Below, piece by piece: positions 1 through 11,560 of a stretch of DNA of 60,090 nucleotides. The notes below the pieces were generated by a model. It was not told where the DNA came from and did no database searches. It saw nothing but the letters and a program-made list of their open reading frames with translations. Both the position numbers and the translations under genes were made by a program. The stretch is from Nephromyces sp. MM_2019 (lineage: Eukaryota > Apicomplexa > Aconoidasida > Nephromycida): contig JADHZB010001705.1 in NCBI GenBank assembly GCA_015657535.1, positions 6,010 through 66,099 on the forward strand, in the 5' to 3' direction. Position 1 is the stretch's first letter. Each line of letters begins with the position of its first letter.

Positions 1-122
1 ACATACTTGAAGGTACACACACATAAACACTACACACACAAGTGGAAAATAACATACTTAAAAGTGCACACACATAAACACTACACACACAAGTGGAAAA
101 TAACATACTTAAAAGTGCACAC
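1..122. repeat. 51-bp tandem repeat, about 2.4 copies
   Basis: A 51-bp unit beginning acatactt and ending gtggaaaata starts at 1, 52 and 103; the last copy is cut short. Copies differ at only a few positions. The unit is rich in CA dinucleotides. It lies in the intron or 3' side of the acetoacetyl-CoA synthetase gene and codes for nothing recognisable. The array may extend beyond the window. Confidence 0.9.
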
Positions 123-468
123 AAATGTATAAACTACGCATGAAGCAAAGCTTTCCCACAATACACACCAACAGGCACAAAAAGCAACACAAAACCACAT
201 GCAGTGATATAAAGCCATACACGCCAACCCATACATAACGCAACACACCCACACACACTAAACCTCATACATAAACACACACACCACACACTTCTTAATT
301 AGCACAGCCCATGAAACTCTCCAACAAAAATTCCACAATAAGCTCATCACATGCTGCAGATACTGCACACACTTCATATCTCTCTTTCCCTCACAGAAAA
401 CTTTCCTCATTGAAAGTAGAAGAAGAAGAAGAAGAAGAAACAAAAAACTCCCAAAATCTCCCACTTAC

Positions 469-3400
469 CCCCCTATAAACTGCTTTAGCGTAGTGACGCG
501 TACACAAGAATGAGCAAGATCTTTTGCTGACAATTGAGTAGGCTTATCTTCAAAGAATTGAATAAAAACTACTGTGTGAACAGAAGGAATCTTCTTCGCT
601 AAATCTAGAACCTGATGATACAATAAGGCACAGAAACATTATCTTCATAGAGAAGAACTACAGAGAGAGCGAGAGAAAAAGAGCTTCACGCATGAAAGAC
701 TCCTCTACTGATGCATCAAGCTGAAGAAAAAAACTTACGATTTGCTGATTATAGCTGTTTCAGCGAGAGAAAACTGCGTGAGAATCTTCAAAAGATTTGT
801 GTGAGGGAGGTGTGTGACGGTATCAGCGTGAAGACTTGAGTTTCTGAAGATATTAGTGTGTGAAGACGTGAAGATGTGACGGTCTGAAGATGCTATTGTA
901 TGAAGATGTAGGAATTTCAAGATTTTCAAGCAGACAAGATGAAGTAAACACACACACACACACACACAATGAGATTGTATAGTATATCTGTAATACAACT
1001 GCGGCTCTTGAAATAACATGATTCATTCATAAGAATCTCATTCAAACGCTCTTGAAGCAAGAATCCCTGTGCTGTACACGCATACAATAAAAGCAGCTCA
1101 AAACATCAGCCAAAGGCGGTAAATCTAATGAAAAACTCATTATCTCTGCTATGAATCAACTTTGAAGATACTAAGCACAATTAGGATAGAGTGATTGTAT
1201 CTTTCTGTCTGTAGCTTTGTGTGTGTCTCCGTCTGTATCTTGCCGTATCTTTTCGTGTGTCGGTGTGCGCATATGTCTGTGCCCTTGTGTGTCTTTTTGC
1301 GTGCCTGTGAGCCTGCGTGTCTAAGTATCTGCATCCTTGTGTTTTCGTGTGTGTCTCTACGTGTTTTGAGTGTGTGGTTGCGTATCCTTGTGTTTTCCTG
1401 TGTCTCCGTGTGTCTTGCTGTGCGTAATTTCTCATGTTTCTGCGCTTTTTTTATGAGCGTTTTATTTTGTGCGTTTTGCATGTATGTGTATGCATGTGCC
1501 CCTGTATAACCCACCTTTTTGCGATTATCAAAGACTTTACCAGCGTAAACGTAACCGTCGGTAGCAAACATAACTTTGGGTGAAATCTGATGGAAACGAT
1601 CATACAAACCGCTAGCTCCAAAATCAGGAGAAGAAGAGGAGAACACACCTGAATATCAAGAAAAAAATTGGTTAAACAGATGTATTATCTGCAGTTTTAT
1701 GAGGAGGAAGAAAAAAAATCTTCCTCATGATAGTCGCAGAAAACAGCGGATTCTACAATTCTAGCTGTGATAAATATATAGTCGCAGGAAACAGCGGATT
1801 CTACAATTCTAGCTGTGATAAATATATAGTCGCAGGAAACAGCGGATTCTACAATTCTAGCTGTGATAAATATATAGTCGCAGAAAACAGCGGATTCTAC
1901 AATTCTAGCTGTGATAAATATATAGTCGCAGAAAACAGCGGATTCTACAATTCTAGCTGTGATAAACATGAGCTAAGCCTTTCTCTTCTTAATATCTCTA
2001 GGCTAATCTAATCTGAAAAAGCAAGAGTTTTGTAGCGTCTAAATTCATACATACCTTTAATTTTGTGTGTGTAGGTTGTGTGTTGGTGTGTATGTGCATG
2101 GAGGTTGGGTGGGTACGGGTATGTGTGATTTTTGTGTGGGAGGGTATGTGCGTGGAGGCTGGGGGTGTGTGGGAGTGGGCTGCATGGATTGTGTTAGAGT
2201 GTGGGCACGGTTCTCACAGTGTGTCATTGTTTGCGTGTCGGGGCGCAGTTGCATGCGTAGATCATGGGTACGTGTGTGCTTACATAGGCGTGTGCACGCG
2301 TGAGCACGTGTGTGTGTGCGTACGTGTATGCTGGATCGTGTGCATGTGTGTATCTGCAAAATTTCATTTCTCTCAATATATCTCTGCACATCTGCAAGCC
2401 TCACTCTCTGCTTAAGTTGTAGCCTATCCCTGTCTCTGTACGTGTGTGTGCGTGCCTCTATCTCTGTGTCTATCTGCCTGTAAGCCGATGTGTGTGTCAT
2501 CTTCTTGCTTTTGTGGAAGCACAGATAAAAGCATATTATTGCACACAAAGTGATGCCCCAGCCCTCTTATGCATATAATAACGCACAAAGAAGAGAAGCT
2601 AAAGATGCAACAGCAACATACATAGAAGCAAAACATGTTACTCAAACTACAAGCACACATGTACTGCTTGGATAAAATCAATAACTTTGCTAAAATTAGC
2701 GAATTTTGTATAAAAGCAGAAAAAAAGCGTTTCTCATCATCTTCGCAAACCCTAGGACACAGCCACACACACGATATATTTACAGAACCACACACACCCT
2801 CACAAAAGTACACACCCTCACATGCCCTTACAGATCCTCCCACAAGCACACAACCTTACGCACTCTCACACACCCTCATATCTCACCATCGGTGATAATA
2901 GCCTAATATACTAAAAAATCAGAGAAGCCCCCATTTTAGCGGACTTACTGAAGATATCTCTACATCTTCTACATAATCAAAAAGAATAAAAAATCCACAA
3001 AATGGGGGAAACAGGAAGAAGAAACTTCAAATCACCAACCTCCGACAGAATTGGTAGCTAATGCAGCGTATAACGCTTGAGGCGAATTAGCCAAAACACC
3101 AACGATGACGTCTCCAGCTGATCAGAAAAAAAACACACACACAAGGTAAGGAAGCTTATCATAAATATAAAAGTAAAAACTCATACACATAGAGGAAGCT
3201 CGCCACATTTACACAAAAGACACACACACCTTCCAAAAAAGCTCACGATCCATAATCAAGCTCCCTCCAGACTAAAAACTCTCCCTAAAAAATCAGCGTG
3301 CTTACGCTTTATCCCTACATCCTTTAACGCCTGCGTTAATCTTGAAACTTCTTCATATGCCTGCCTTCGAGTTACAGAATAAGTAAAGCGATCTTCTACT

Positions 3401-4968
3401 TGATAAGTACAAAATAGCTCATCATTACAAGTCCTAGAAAAAAAGGGTTTTTCAGCAAAAAAAGCGAAATTTTGACGAAATTTTGCGAACCATAAATGAG
3501 GAGGTAAGCAAAACTACCTACTTCAACGTTAGTAGGCGAACTTATATAGATTGAATGGCAATTTTATGACTCCAAAAAAGAAGGAAGAAAGATGAAAAAT
3601 CGGCTTTTTCACTGATATTTAGATGAATTTTGCTACCATAAACAGAAAAATGAGCAAATAGGCGGAGAAAGCTCTTTGTCTGCAAGAAGCAGATAGATGA
3701 TATCATTCAAGTGCCTACCACAAATTTCCCCCAAAGAAATCCCATATATCCGCCACTTCACAAACACACCCTAAACCCTATTTAATTGATACAAACACAC
3801 ACTTTTACGTTTCCCATGCGTAAAAACTAAAAAAACCACAAAACTTTCACGAAAAAACGCGTCACTCGCCACTCAATTTCGCAGGCTCTATTACCTCAAG
3901 ACATTTTCGGCGAAACTAAAGTATCCATCAGGAAAAAATATGCAATCTTTGATGTGCTTCTTCCTCTCAAAGATTACATCGCCTTTTTTGGCGTTGATGA
4001 GATCAAGAAAACTCCACAATTCGCTCCAGAAATCTTCAGTGTGTTCACATGACCACCTGAAGAAGTTAAAAACAAGGAACTTCCTTATTTCTTCACTAAA
4101 AACTGCATTTTTCATCAAAAAATTCACGTCAAAATTTCGCATCTTTATTTCTGCCGTGTGTTCCATCAAGTTTCAGGCTCCTTGAGGGGAGAAAGGCGTC
4201 TCTTTGCCGGTTCTTTTATGTTATATGCTTACATCAAAAAAGAGACGCCCTACAAGAACTTCCAACACTCGAGAAACACGAGAGACATGAGAAAATCGCA
4301 AAAAAATCCCTTTTTCATCATAAGTAATATTTCAGTTTGAGGAAGTAATTGATAGTGAGTCTCAGATCAACATATTAATAAAGATTTTTACTATAAACGA
4401 TGATAGATATCTTCATATTCTTGAAACATCTTAAATCGCTTACTAAATTTATCCAAATATCCTCATCCCAGTGGAATCCCACAAAAAAGACATATGAAAA
4501 ATCACATCTTTCTCATACCTCCACCTCTAAAACCACCCAACTTGTATCGCATTTTCATCATAAACTTGCACACAAGAAGGCATCTGCTTTCATATTTCTC
4601 TGAGCAAGTCTTTTCAGCTCCAATCCTCCACAGAAACATATATATATGTAGATTTATATGTTATTATCCCTTTTATTCTCTTTCATTCTCCCATTCTCTC
4701 TCGTTCTCCCATTCCCTCCTTCCCTCTCTCATTCTATCATTCCCTGCCGCTCTCTCTCTCATTCTACCTCGGCTTACTTGTGTAAAGCTAGATAATCTTT
4801 TAGTGACCCTGGAGGTGAAACAAGCCTGGAAGCTCGACGATAACCATACTTGCAATCGATTAGATTTGCAAATTCAAACATACGGGAAGCAAGTCTTCTA
4901 GTAGTAGGCGGAACCCACAATGGTATCACGCCATTTTTTGCATCACTTTCAGCCGCTAAATCCAACAT
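469..4968 (-). CDS. AACS: Acetoacetyl-CoA synthetase, N-terminal part (3' end outside window)
   Basis: ATP-dependent ligase of the ANL (acyl-CoA synthetase) superfamily that activates acetoacetate to acetoacetyl-CoA, normally cytosolic. Six exons on the minus strand, in order: 4968-4850, 4056-3895, 3433-3306, 3117-3040, 1648-1515, 611-469. All junctions are GT-AG and phases agree (2,2,1,1,0,2), giving 254 codons plus two bases. Family landmarks in order: PLWVPP near residue 17; WSCEHTEDFWSELW near 40; FFPDGYFSFAENVL near 80; GIKPGDVIVGVLANSPQA spanning exons 3 and 4; SSSSPDFGASGLYDRF and DGYVYAGKVFDNRKK in exon 5; KKIPSVHTVV in exon 6. The N-terminal motif and the PDFG-to-GYxYxGK block favour acetoacetyl- over acetyl-CoA synthetase. 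The catalytic ATP-binding core and C-terminal domain lie off the left edge, so activity cannot be judged. The ATG at 4968 opens the conserved N-terminus. Intron 4 (1649-3039) is longest and carries a 48-bp repeat array. Confidence 0.85.
947..969. repeat. (CA)n microsatellite
   Basis: A clean run of about 11 CA dinucleotides inside the last visible intron of the acetoacetyl-CoA synthetase gene. Imperfect GT-rich stretches follow at about 1195-1500 and 2055-2345 in neighbouring introns and on the plus strand read as meaningless Cys/Val-rich frames. Confidence 0.9.
1731..1970. repeat. 48-bp tandem repeat, 5 copies, inside an intron
   Basis: Five consecutive copies starting at 1731, 1779, 1827, 1875 and 1923. 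Copies are almost identical; the main variation is G or A after tagtcgcag, and the last copy degenerates at its 3' end. Because 48 is divisible by 3 and the unit lacks stops in two frames, both strands read as perfect 16-residue repeats (plus strand core SGFYNSSCDKYIV; minus strand core FITARIVESAV). It sits inside a well-supported intron of the acetoacetyl-CoA synthetase gene, so the peptide readings are most likely artefacts. Confidence 0.95.
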
Positions 4969-5396
4969 CTTTCCCAGTTTACAAAGGCAAAAGAATGGAG
5001 ACTTAAAGAACGAAAAAAGATTAAAAAATATAATAGTAATAAGAGGATGCTAATATGATGATATGATGGTAATATGATGAAAATATAATGCTAACAATAA
5101 TAATGACAATACTAAAAATACTAACAATAATATACTTTCAATGGGTTATAATGTTATTCTCACAACTCCTTAGGCACTTATTGAATATTATAATTGCAGC
5201 ACTAAAACTCTGCGCTCAAGATATATATGTTGAGCTTAGGGAAGGAACTCTGCGGAGTGAAGTATAAAGAAAATATTCTGGAGAAACCTACTATCTCTTA
5301 TTTTGTTTGAGAAGAAGAAGTAGCAGCACTTTTGCTAAACTTTAAGCTGGTAGTTTTACAGCAAACAGATTTAAAGTAAGTGCATTTTCTAGTTTT

Positions 5397-5650
5397 TGAT
5401 GGGAAGATGAGGCAATTCTTATCTTACTAAATTGAAGTGAGTTTTCCAGCTAGAATTGGATGTTTTTGTAATCTAATCTTTGAGCTTTTGCTGGGAAGAG
5501 GAGGTAATTCTTAGCTAAGTAGATTGAACTGGTATTTCAAGCTAAACTTGGATATTTTTGCAGTCTAATGTTCAATCTTGGGATAATAAGGGGAGGTAAT
5601 TCTTAGCTCAGTAGATTGAAGTGAGTTTTCCAGCTAAAATCAGCTCTTCT
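5397..5650. repeat. Diverged ~91-bp tandem repeat, about 2.7 copies
   Basis: Three successive segments share the order gggaaga-gaggtaattctta, then agtagattgaa, then ttccagcta, then a ggatntttttg block and tctaat. Copies begin near 5397, 5491 and 5579. They differ by substitutions and short indels, indicating an old duplication. A weaker fourth relative may lie just upstream at 5335-5396. Confidence 0.75.
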
Positions 5651-6930
5651 GCCAAATGCACTCTTTATATGCTTCTCCTCCTCCATAGCAAGGAAATCAG
5701 AGTATGCAGGATTAACACTGCACCAGCAAGAGTATTTTTCCCCAAGAGAATCATCCAGGGAAGATTTCAACCCGAAAAGATTCTTCTTGCTTGCACCCTT
5801 TGAGACTAGTTTTTCAGAACATCTACTTTCTGCGGTTTAATTTTCAAGGCAGCAAGCACACGGTCTGCCCTTCACGCTGTGATTCTCTGTAAATATATGA
5901 GCGTGTGTATGTTTGGTTTCATGCTTGGAAGTGACTTTTTAATAGTATACTTTTATCTCATAATGATTGACACGAGTACCAGCAGGCAGTATATATAATG
6001 CGTGGATCAATACTCTCTTTGCTAGGAACAAAGGAGACAGTAGCTACTATGATAAAGGGTGTAGCACACACACTAAAACACTCCAAAAAACAAAATTTGG
6101 AAGCATTTTTTGATGAAAATAAAGTGGTAGTGCGGAGGTGGTAGTGTGTACTGTTAGTCGCTAACACGATGGATAATAGAATATCAAATATATATTGAGA
6201 CATGTCGTGGAATGGAAGGGTGAGTTTTGGGATTAAAAATATATTAAAAACACACACAAAAGACTAGTAATAGCGCTAAAAAAAACTTATAAGAATTGTG
6301 ATAAAAAATAAACAAAAATCCATAGAAAAGAGCCCTAATAAAGCTGAAAGTACTAAACGATTACTTCGTGGACTTCGCGTATCTTCATATTTTAACTACT
6401 ACTAACCACAACGAAGATACTACTTGGCAGGTCGAGACTTGTTTGGACTTTCCTTTTGGAGATATACTCCGTGAATAAGAAATAACTAGTTTTAAGCTTA
6501 ACCTGTTGATATCTTCGAGACTTTCAACCAGCTATATCTTATATATTGCTTATGCATCTACTCTGCGATTGACGTAAACTACTGAATTGAGAAACTTTTA
6601 ATGGAAAGGATTTTTATATATAAAATATTAGTATTTTCTATAATCTCTTAAATGGATGAAACATTCCTGTCAGTTTACATCGATGAAGGCTTTGGAGTTG
6701 AAATCCATTTTTATGCTCCAGGGTTTATCACTTTTAACCGGTTTCTTTGCATTTAGTAAAGGTAGCTCAGAAATGATGCAAGGTTCTGCTTCTTGGGTTA
6801 GCTAAAGACATCACAGAGTCTGTGCTGCAGCAGCTAATATAAAAAATAAAATATTTTCAAGAAGGTACCAGGTGGTCTACGCAAAAAGGTGGTAGCTGAT
6901 GTATAATATTATACATAAACGAAAAAACTC

Positions 6931-7080
6931 ATTTTAGGAGGGGCTAGAAAAAGCTCATAATGCTACACACAAAGGTAGAAGCTTTATAAACACACAAAAA
7001 CTAGCATTTTTGGAAGAGTTAGAGAAAGTGCATAATACTAAACACAAAGGAAAAAGGTTTATAAACACACAAAAACTAGC
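6931..7080. repeat. 75-bp direct repeat, 2 copies
   Basis: Copies at 6931-7005 and 7006-7080, both ending in the block ataaacacacaaaaactagc. They share cataat(g/a)ctacacacaaagg-type sequence in the middle. No coding frame is supported through them. Confidence 0.85.
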
Positions 7081-7932
7081 ACTTTTAACCCGTTGAGAGA
7101 AATATCATCACTTTCTTCATTACGCACATTGTCAATGCTGAGAAAGCAAGGAAGAAAAGAAATTAAACAAAATTCCCAATGCTTCTACACTTTAAATCTT
7201 AAGAAGAGCAAACGCCGCGCAGTACAGTCTACTGACGCAAAGCGTGAGATCTATATACATTCATTTTCCAAAGACATTAAGAAAATTGGCGAAAAGCACA
7301 TGATTCCTACTATTTGGAAGTTAAGCTGCTTTTTCGGATAAAAAAAAAATTTTTTAGGAGAAAAAAACATCAGCTACCTCGTGTGCTTAATAAAATTGCA
7401 CTCCACAGCGTACCTTTCATGGTTTTTCATGTAAAAAAGCCTCCTTCTAAGGATTTTTAATCAAAATGGTATAATTTAGCTTAAAATGATTTTTTTTTAT
7501 GCTGATCTATACTGAAATAAGTGGTTTTTTGTAACTTTTCATATATTCGGCTAGCCCTTTTGTGGTCTACATCTTGATTAAGTTGCAACTCTGGTAATTA
7601 TGGTAGGCTAGACTGTCGTGATTCCATAGCTGCCGCCAAATATAAGGAAACTGTTTGAAAATGCCGGATAGTATCGAAACTCCAAATTTCCGCTATTCTA
7701 GAAGAAATTCAACGGAATAACATTATATATATCTTTTGTTTTTCTGAGGCTGTTACCACGCCAAAGTTAGCTCCGTCTTGTTTCTAATGAGACTTTTTTT
7801 TTGGTATGAAGCATCAATTTCTTAATGGAGTTCAGGTGGTCCAACTAACCTGCTTGCTAAAAAGCTTAATCTATGGCCATTACGCGGATATGTGTGCTTA
7901 ATTTAAAACGTTATTTTCACAGAAATGCTCAG

Positions 7933-8160
7933 TTTGCAGTGTTTTTTCAGTGGCTGCAGAGCGATATTTTCTCATTGAATTTGCAGTATCTTTTTAGTGG
8001 TTGCAATACAAGATACTCTCACTCAATTGGCAGTATTTTTTTTGTGGTTGCAACGCAAGATATTCCTCCTCAATTCACGTCATCTTTTCAGTGGTACTAA
8101 TAAGAAATTCTCTCACTCAATTTGCATCATATTTTCAGCGGTACTAATACAAAATTCTTG
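7933..8160. repeat. 47-bp tandem repeat, almost 5 copies
   Basis: Units start at 7933, 7980, 8027, 8074 and 8121, each of the form tttgcagtat, then tttcagtggt, then a CA-containing middle, then gatattctcactcaa. Copies diverge by about 15-30% by eye. Since 47 is not a multiple of 3, each copy shifts frame; the two short plus-strand ORFs over it are therefore repeat artefacts. Confidence 0.92.
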
Positions 8161-9252
8161 TGATATTTTAATTCAACTTTTTAAGATTAACTTTAAAAAG
8201 CGTTTCAAGCTGAAAACCATTTACAGCATTCTGAGAATCTGCGTTACTCCTTGTAGTTTTGCAGACTAAACGTATCGTACTTGTGATATAAAACTTAATT
8301 ACTTCCATCCAATTCAGTTGCAAGGAATGCGACTGCGCTACAGTACTGAAGATGCACTTTGTAAATTGCAAAGCATTCCGTGCATGCAAAAGTTACACTC
8401 TTGAACTTGTTCGCGGTAAAATTCACTCCAATCCTTAAATGCTATAAGAATCCAAAACAGATACAGGAGTACATACAATGCCCCAATTTTTACATTTTGA
8501 TTCCTTATATTATATAAATATTTGTCAAATACAAATATAAAAATCGCTTGAGTTTCACTTTCTAATACTTTAGGCGTAAATTTGACATATTTCCGGCATT
8601 TTGCCTGATTCCATAATACTAAATTAATTATCCCCATGAGTACAAGTTTTAGATTGGAGCAGTTTTTCTTAATTCTCTGTACTACCTGCTTTTACGGTTG
8701 ATTTCATGTAGCGTGAATTCATCTTGTGCTATGCTTGAAAAAGGATGGGTTAGCACCTTAGTAAAGTATTGAATTTCAGTAAGAAAAAGCATCAAGATAT
8801 ACTTCAAATCAAATATAGCAATAATAGCCAAAATAATAGAAGCTACCATGAAATTTACAAATATAAATCCTTTTCCTTGTTTTCCTATCTATTTTGCCTC
8901 TTCTAATTGAGGTTCTTTAGCATAGAGCTTCTGGCAGTTTGCTTCATTTTCCCCAGCTATATAAAAGAGCCGAAATTTTTGTAAATACAAAGCCACAAGA
9001 AAAGCACATTCACATTTTTAGAAAAAGCAGTGGGAGTGAAATACTCGATACACATAAAGAACCGTACAGTTTTGTGCAGCTTCTGGTATGTGTGTGTAAG
9101 AGGGGTTCGCATTTTGTGCCCGTGTGTGCAGGAGGGGTGCGAATTGTGTTGTGTGAGAGGGGTTCGAGTTGTGAGTGTTTTCTGTGTGTCTGTTATCTGT
9201 GAGTAGGTAAGAAACCATGAGAAACTTCCCACAAAGTCGAAATTGGCTATAC
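8161..9252. other. Spacer, no supported gene
   Basis: Several minus-strand open frames overlap here (8168-8389, 8338-8637, 8957-9260) but none shows a family signature or clear splice sites, and the last is partly GT-rich filler. The stretch may include 3' exons or UTR of the unidentified minus-strand gene inferred at 9253-11280. Confidence 0.4.
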
Positions 9253-11280
9253 CTTGCCATAGCACGCAGAACGAGAAGAGCCCTCTAAGTTTTTTGATGC
9301 TAAAACATATCCATTTCATCAAGTTTTGAAAGGAATCAAAGATTTTGCCTATTCAAATCAGGCTGAAATCGCAAAATAAGTCAGCATAAATACCTTTAAA
9401 AATTATGAATAAGATTTTTTTTCGCAGCACTTTTTATTTTCCATAAATCATCAATTGGGTTTGTCTAGCGAACTTCAGGATTCAAAAAAAGAAGAGTTCA
9501 TTGCAGCCAAATTTCGCCCACCGGCAGTAGAAACAGCATAACTTGAAACCGGTACCTTCATACCTAATCAACACTTTTTTTAGAGTATACAGCCTGCAGT
9601 GCCATTAAATGGTATTTTAGTATTCAAAAAAGTCAAAATAGTCTGCTAAATCGAGTCTCTACAAGAACAAAGAAAGAACACGATGACTGGTACATGTATG
9701 AACAGACCTCAGCTGCTTTAAAGAAATCCAGTCGATTCTTCTGCATATTTTCGCCCTCTGAAATACACCTGGAAGCTATGTAAAAAAGCATCTATTGAAA
9801 TTCCATTGGGTCACACTCTCTCAATTCAATCGAACCAAACTCTCTCAACTCAATCGAACCAAACTCTCTCAACTCCGCAAAACACACCAGGTTTGCCTCT
9901 AATCGATTGGATAGATTTTTCGTGAATGAAATGAAGAATTTATGAAATACCAAGAACTAGAAATTGATTTGTATATTCCCGTAAGGCTGAACACTCCAAT
10001 TTTTTTTAACGAAAGAATTTTCATGCTTTATACCCCTGTGAGAAGTACATTCGTTTCTGCCTGAATAGTAATCCAAGACAGGACATTATGGAGGATGAAA
10101 CAAAGCATCAAGATCTCCTTGTAAAATTTTTTAAGAAAATCCTATAGCCAGACTGTATAAATTATTATTCTTGAGCAAGCTCCTATATGCTAATCAGTTC
10201 AAGAACGAAATGGCTCACCGGCAAGTAACTGCTAGAAAAAGCAACTAGTTAAAGTTCTGAATTTGGCAGATTAAAAGCAAGGCAAAGCTTCTTTTCAAAT
10301 ACCAGTCTATCGCAAAGTTCAAAAAACACCAAAGTCACAGCCCGGAATTGAAGAAGCATATTAAGCAAAGTATAAAATTGAGCGATTACAGGATTCTTTG
10401 CATCTCAGCACTTAAGTATGTGCCTTCTAGCACAATATGTGCTGTAATACAGTCTTTGCTAATAAAAAGATCTTGTAAAGAATGTATTAATTTGAAGAAT
10501 ATAAAACATTTATTTCACCATTTAGTTTGCGCACGATCACCTCGAAATAATCGCATGTATGTGCACCTGCCGAAGCAAGTAGTAATGTTCGCTGTAGCTC
10601 AGGGCTTGATCACTCAGTTTTGTGTATGTGCGAAATTTCGCTCATTACTAGAGTTAATTATGATGCGAACATCGCGTGGTGCTTAAAAGCAAAGAAAATC
10701 ATGCACATCCTTCTGCATGAAAATTCCCTCTTACTAGTGTCTTTTCGAACCAAATTTCAACAGGAATCAGCTCAGCGGAGTCTTCACTAGCCCAACTAGC
10801 AACACCGACATCGCTGCATGTAGGCCAACACTGCACAGCATTCTATCGGTAAAGCAAGCGAAAACCGCTCAATCGGTGGATTCGGGGAACTCAGCAGGAG
10901 GATACGCCATGGTTCGCTCCCCATAAAATTACTATTAATGTAAAAGAATCTTGGCGCACACACACGTACACACACACACACGCACAAGTCCAGAGTGTGC
11001 AATTGCAAGTACTATAAAGCGGTATATCCTCTTCATCCTGCTTTTCCAAATGATAGGCAGACATTCCGAACTTCATCAAAAAATTATGTCCCGAGGAAAG
11101 GGCTTTCCTGAGAGAAATTTTTAACATCAAATAGGGTCCCATTCTCTCACACCAAAAAGCCTTTAAAATTACCTTCTGGAACAGTGCCTGTCAAAATTCA
11201 ACCTCATTCCTCTGTTTGAGGAAGTAATAGTCTGCTACTATACTGCTGACTTCCTCAAAGTGATGGGAAGACTTTTCACA
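9253..11280 (-). CDS. Candidate spliced gene, unidentified (minus strand)
   Basis: Four short segments look like exons, each bounded by plausible AG acceptor and GT donor in minus-strand order: 11280-11203 (contains FEEVSSIVADYYFLKQRNE), 11107-11013 (contains KFGMSAYHLEKQDEEDIPL), 10830-10735 (contains DVGVASWASEDSAELIPVEI, donor GTAAGA), 9299-9253 (SKNLEGSSRSACYGK, donor GTATAG). Amino-acid composition is protein-like, with charged helical stretches and no GT-repeat residues. I could not link all phases, find a start or stop, or assign a family. The exon set is surely incomplete. Individual segments could be chance frames, so this marks where to look rather than a model. Confidence 0.33.
9815..9876. 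repeat. 24-bp tandem repeat, 2.6 copies
   Basis: Unit actctctcaactcaatcgaa plus ccaa, copies at 9815-9838 and 9839-9862 followed by a 14-base partial copy. Nearly perfect. It falls between candidate exons of the unidentified minus-strand gene. Confidence 0.9.
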
Positions 11281-11414
11281 CTAGTAGTACTGAAGCAGTT
11301 GGTACCCCAACGGCAGAAGTTTGCAGTTTTTTAACTAAAATCAACCAAAAAAGGTACCATCACAGAATGCTGCAAGCTCAGCTTTAAACTGATTTTTGGG
11401 GGCGAATATACTAG

Positions 11415-11560
11415 TTGGATTGCTATATAATATACTATTTTTATGGCTGCCCAATATACTATTTGTATTTCCGCCCGGTATAGCACTTTTGCTGCCTAAT
11501 ATATTACTTTTATTGCCGCCCAATATGCTGCTTCTAGTTCCTCCCTTATATTGCTGATTC
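11415..11560. repeat. Degenerate ~24-bp tandem repeat
   Basis: About six diverged units related to gcccaatatactatttttat. Unit lengths vary from about 21 to 26 bases. On the minus strand they read as a repetitive Asn/Ser/Ile frame (GGNKSNILGSKSA and so on, 11341-11523), which I take as a by-product of the repeat. Confidence 0.65.

Larger units (their letters stand above)
4969..7932. other. Intergenic spacer with diverged tandem repeats, no gene recognised
   Basis: Region upstream of the acetoacetyl-CoA synthetase start. It is AT-rich, with many small ATA/TAA clusters at 5030-5140. It contains the 91-bp and 75-bp arrays listed separately. The only sizeable frames (for example 7093-7341 plus, 82 codons) show no family match and no convincing splice context. 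I see no RNA gene. Confidence 0.5.

Noticed and set aside
1195..1509. Cys/Val-rich plus-strand ORF and overlapping Thr/His-rich minus ORFs
   Set aside because: They are translations of GT/CA-rich intron sequence inside the acetoacetyl-CoA synthetase gene.
1697..2011. Perfect 16-residue peptide repeats on both strands
   Set aside because: Explained by the 48-bp intronic tandem repeat; the flanking exons splice cleanly over it.
11218..11256. Inverted repeat with 8-bp arms GAGGAAGT/ACTTCCTC
   Set aside because: The 23-base loop and the interrupted inner pairing make a functional RNA hairpin doubtful, and it overlaps a candidate exon.
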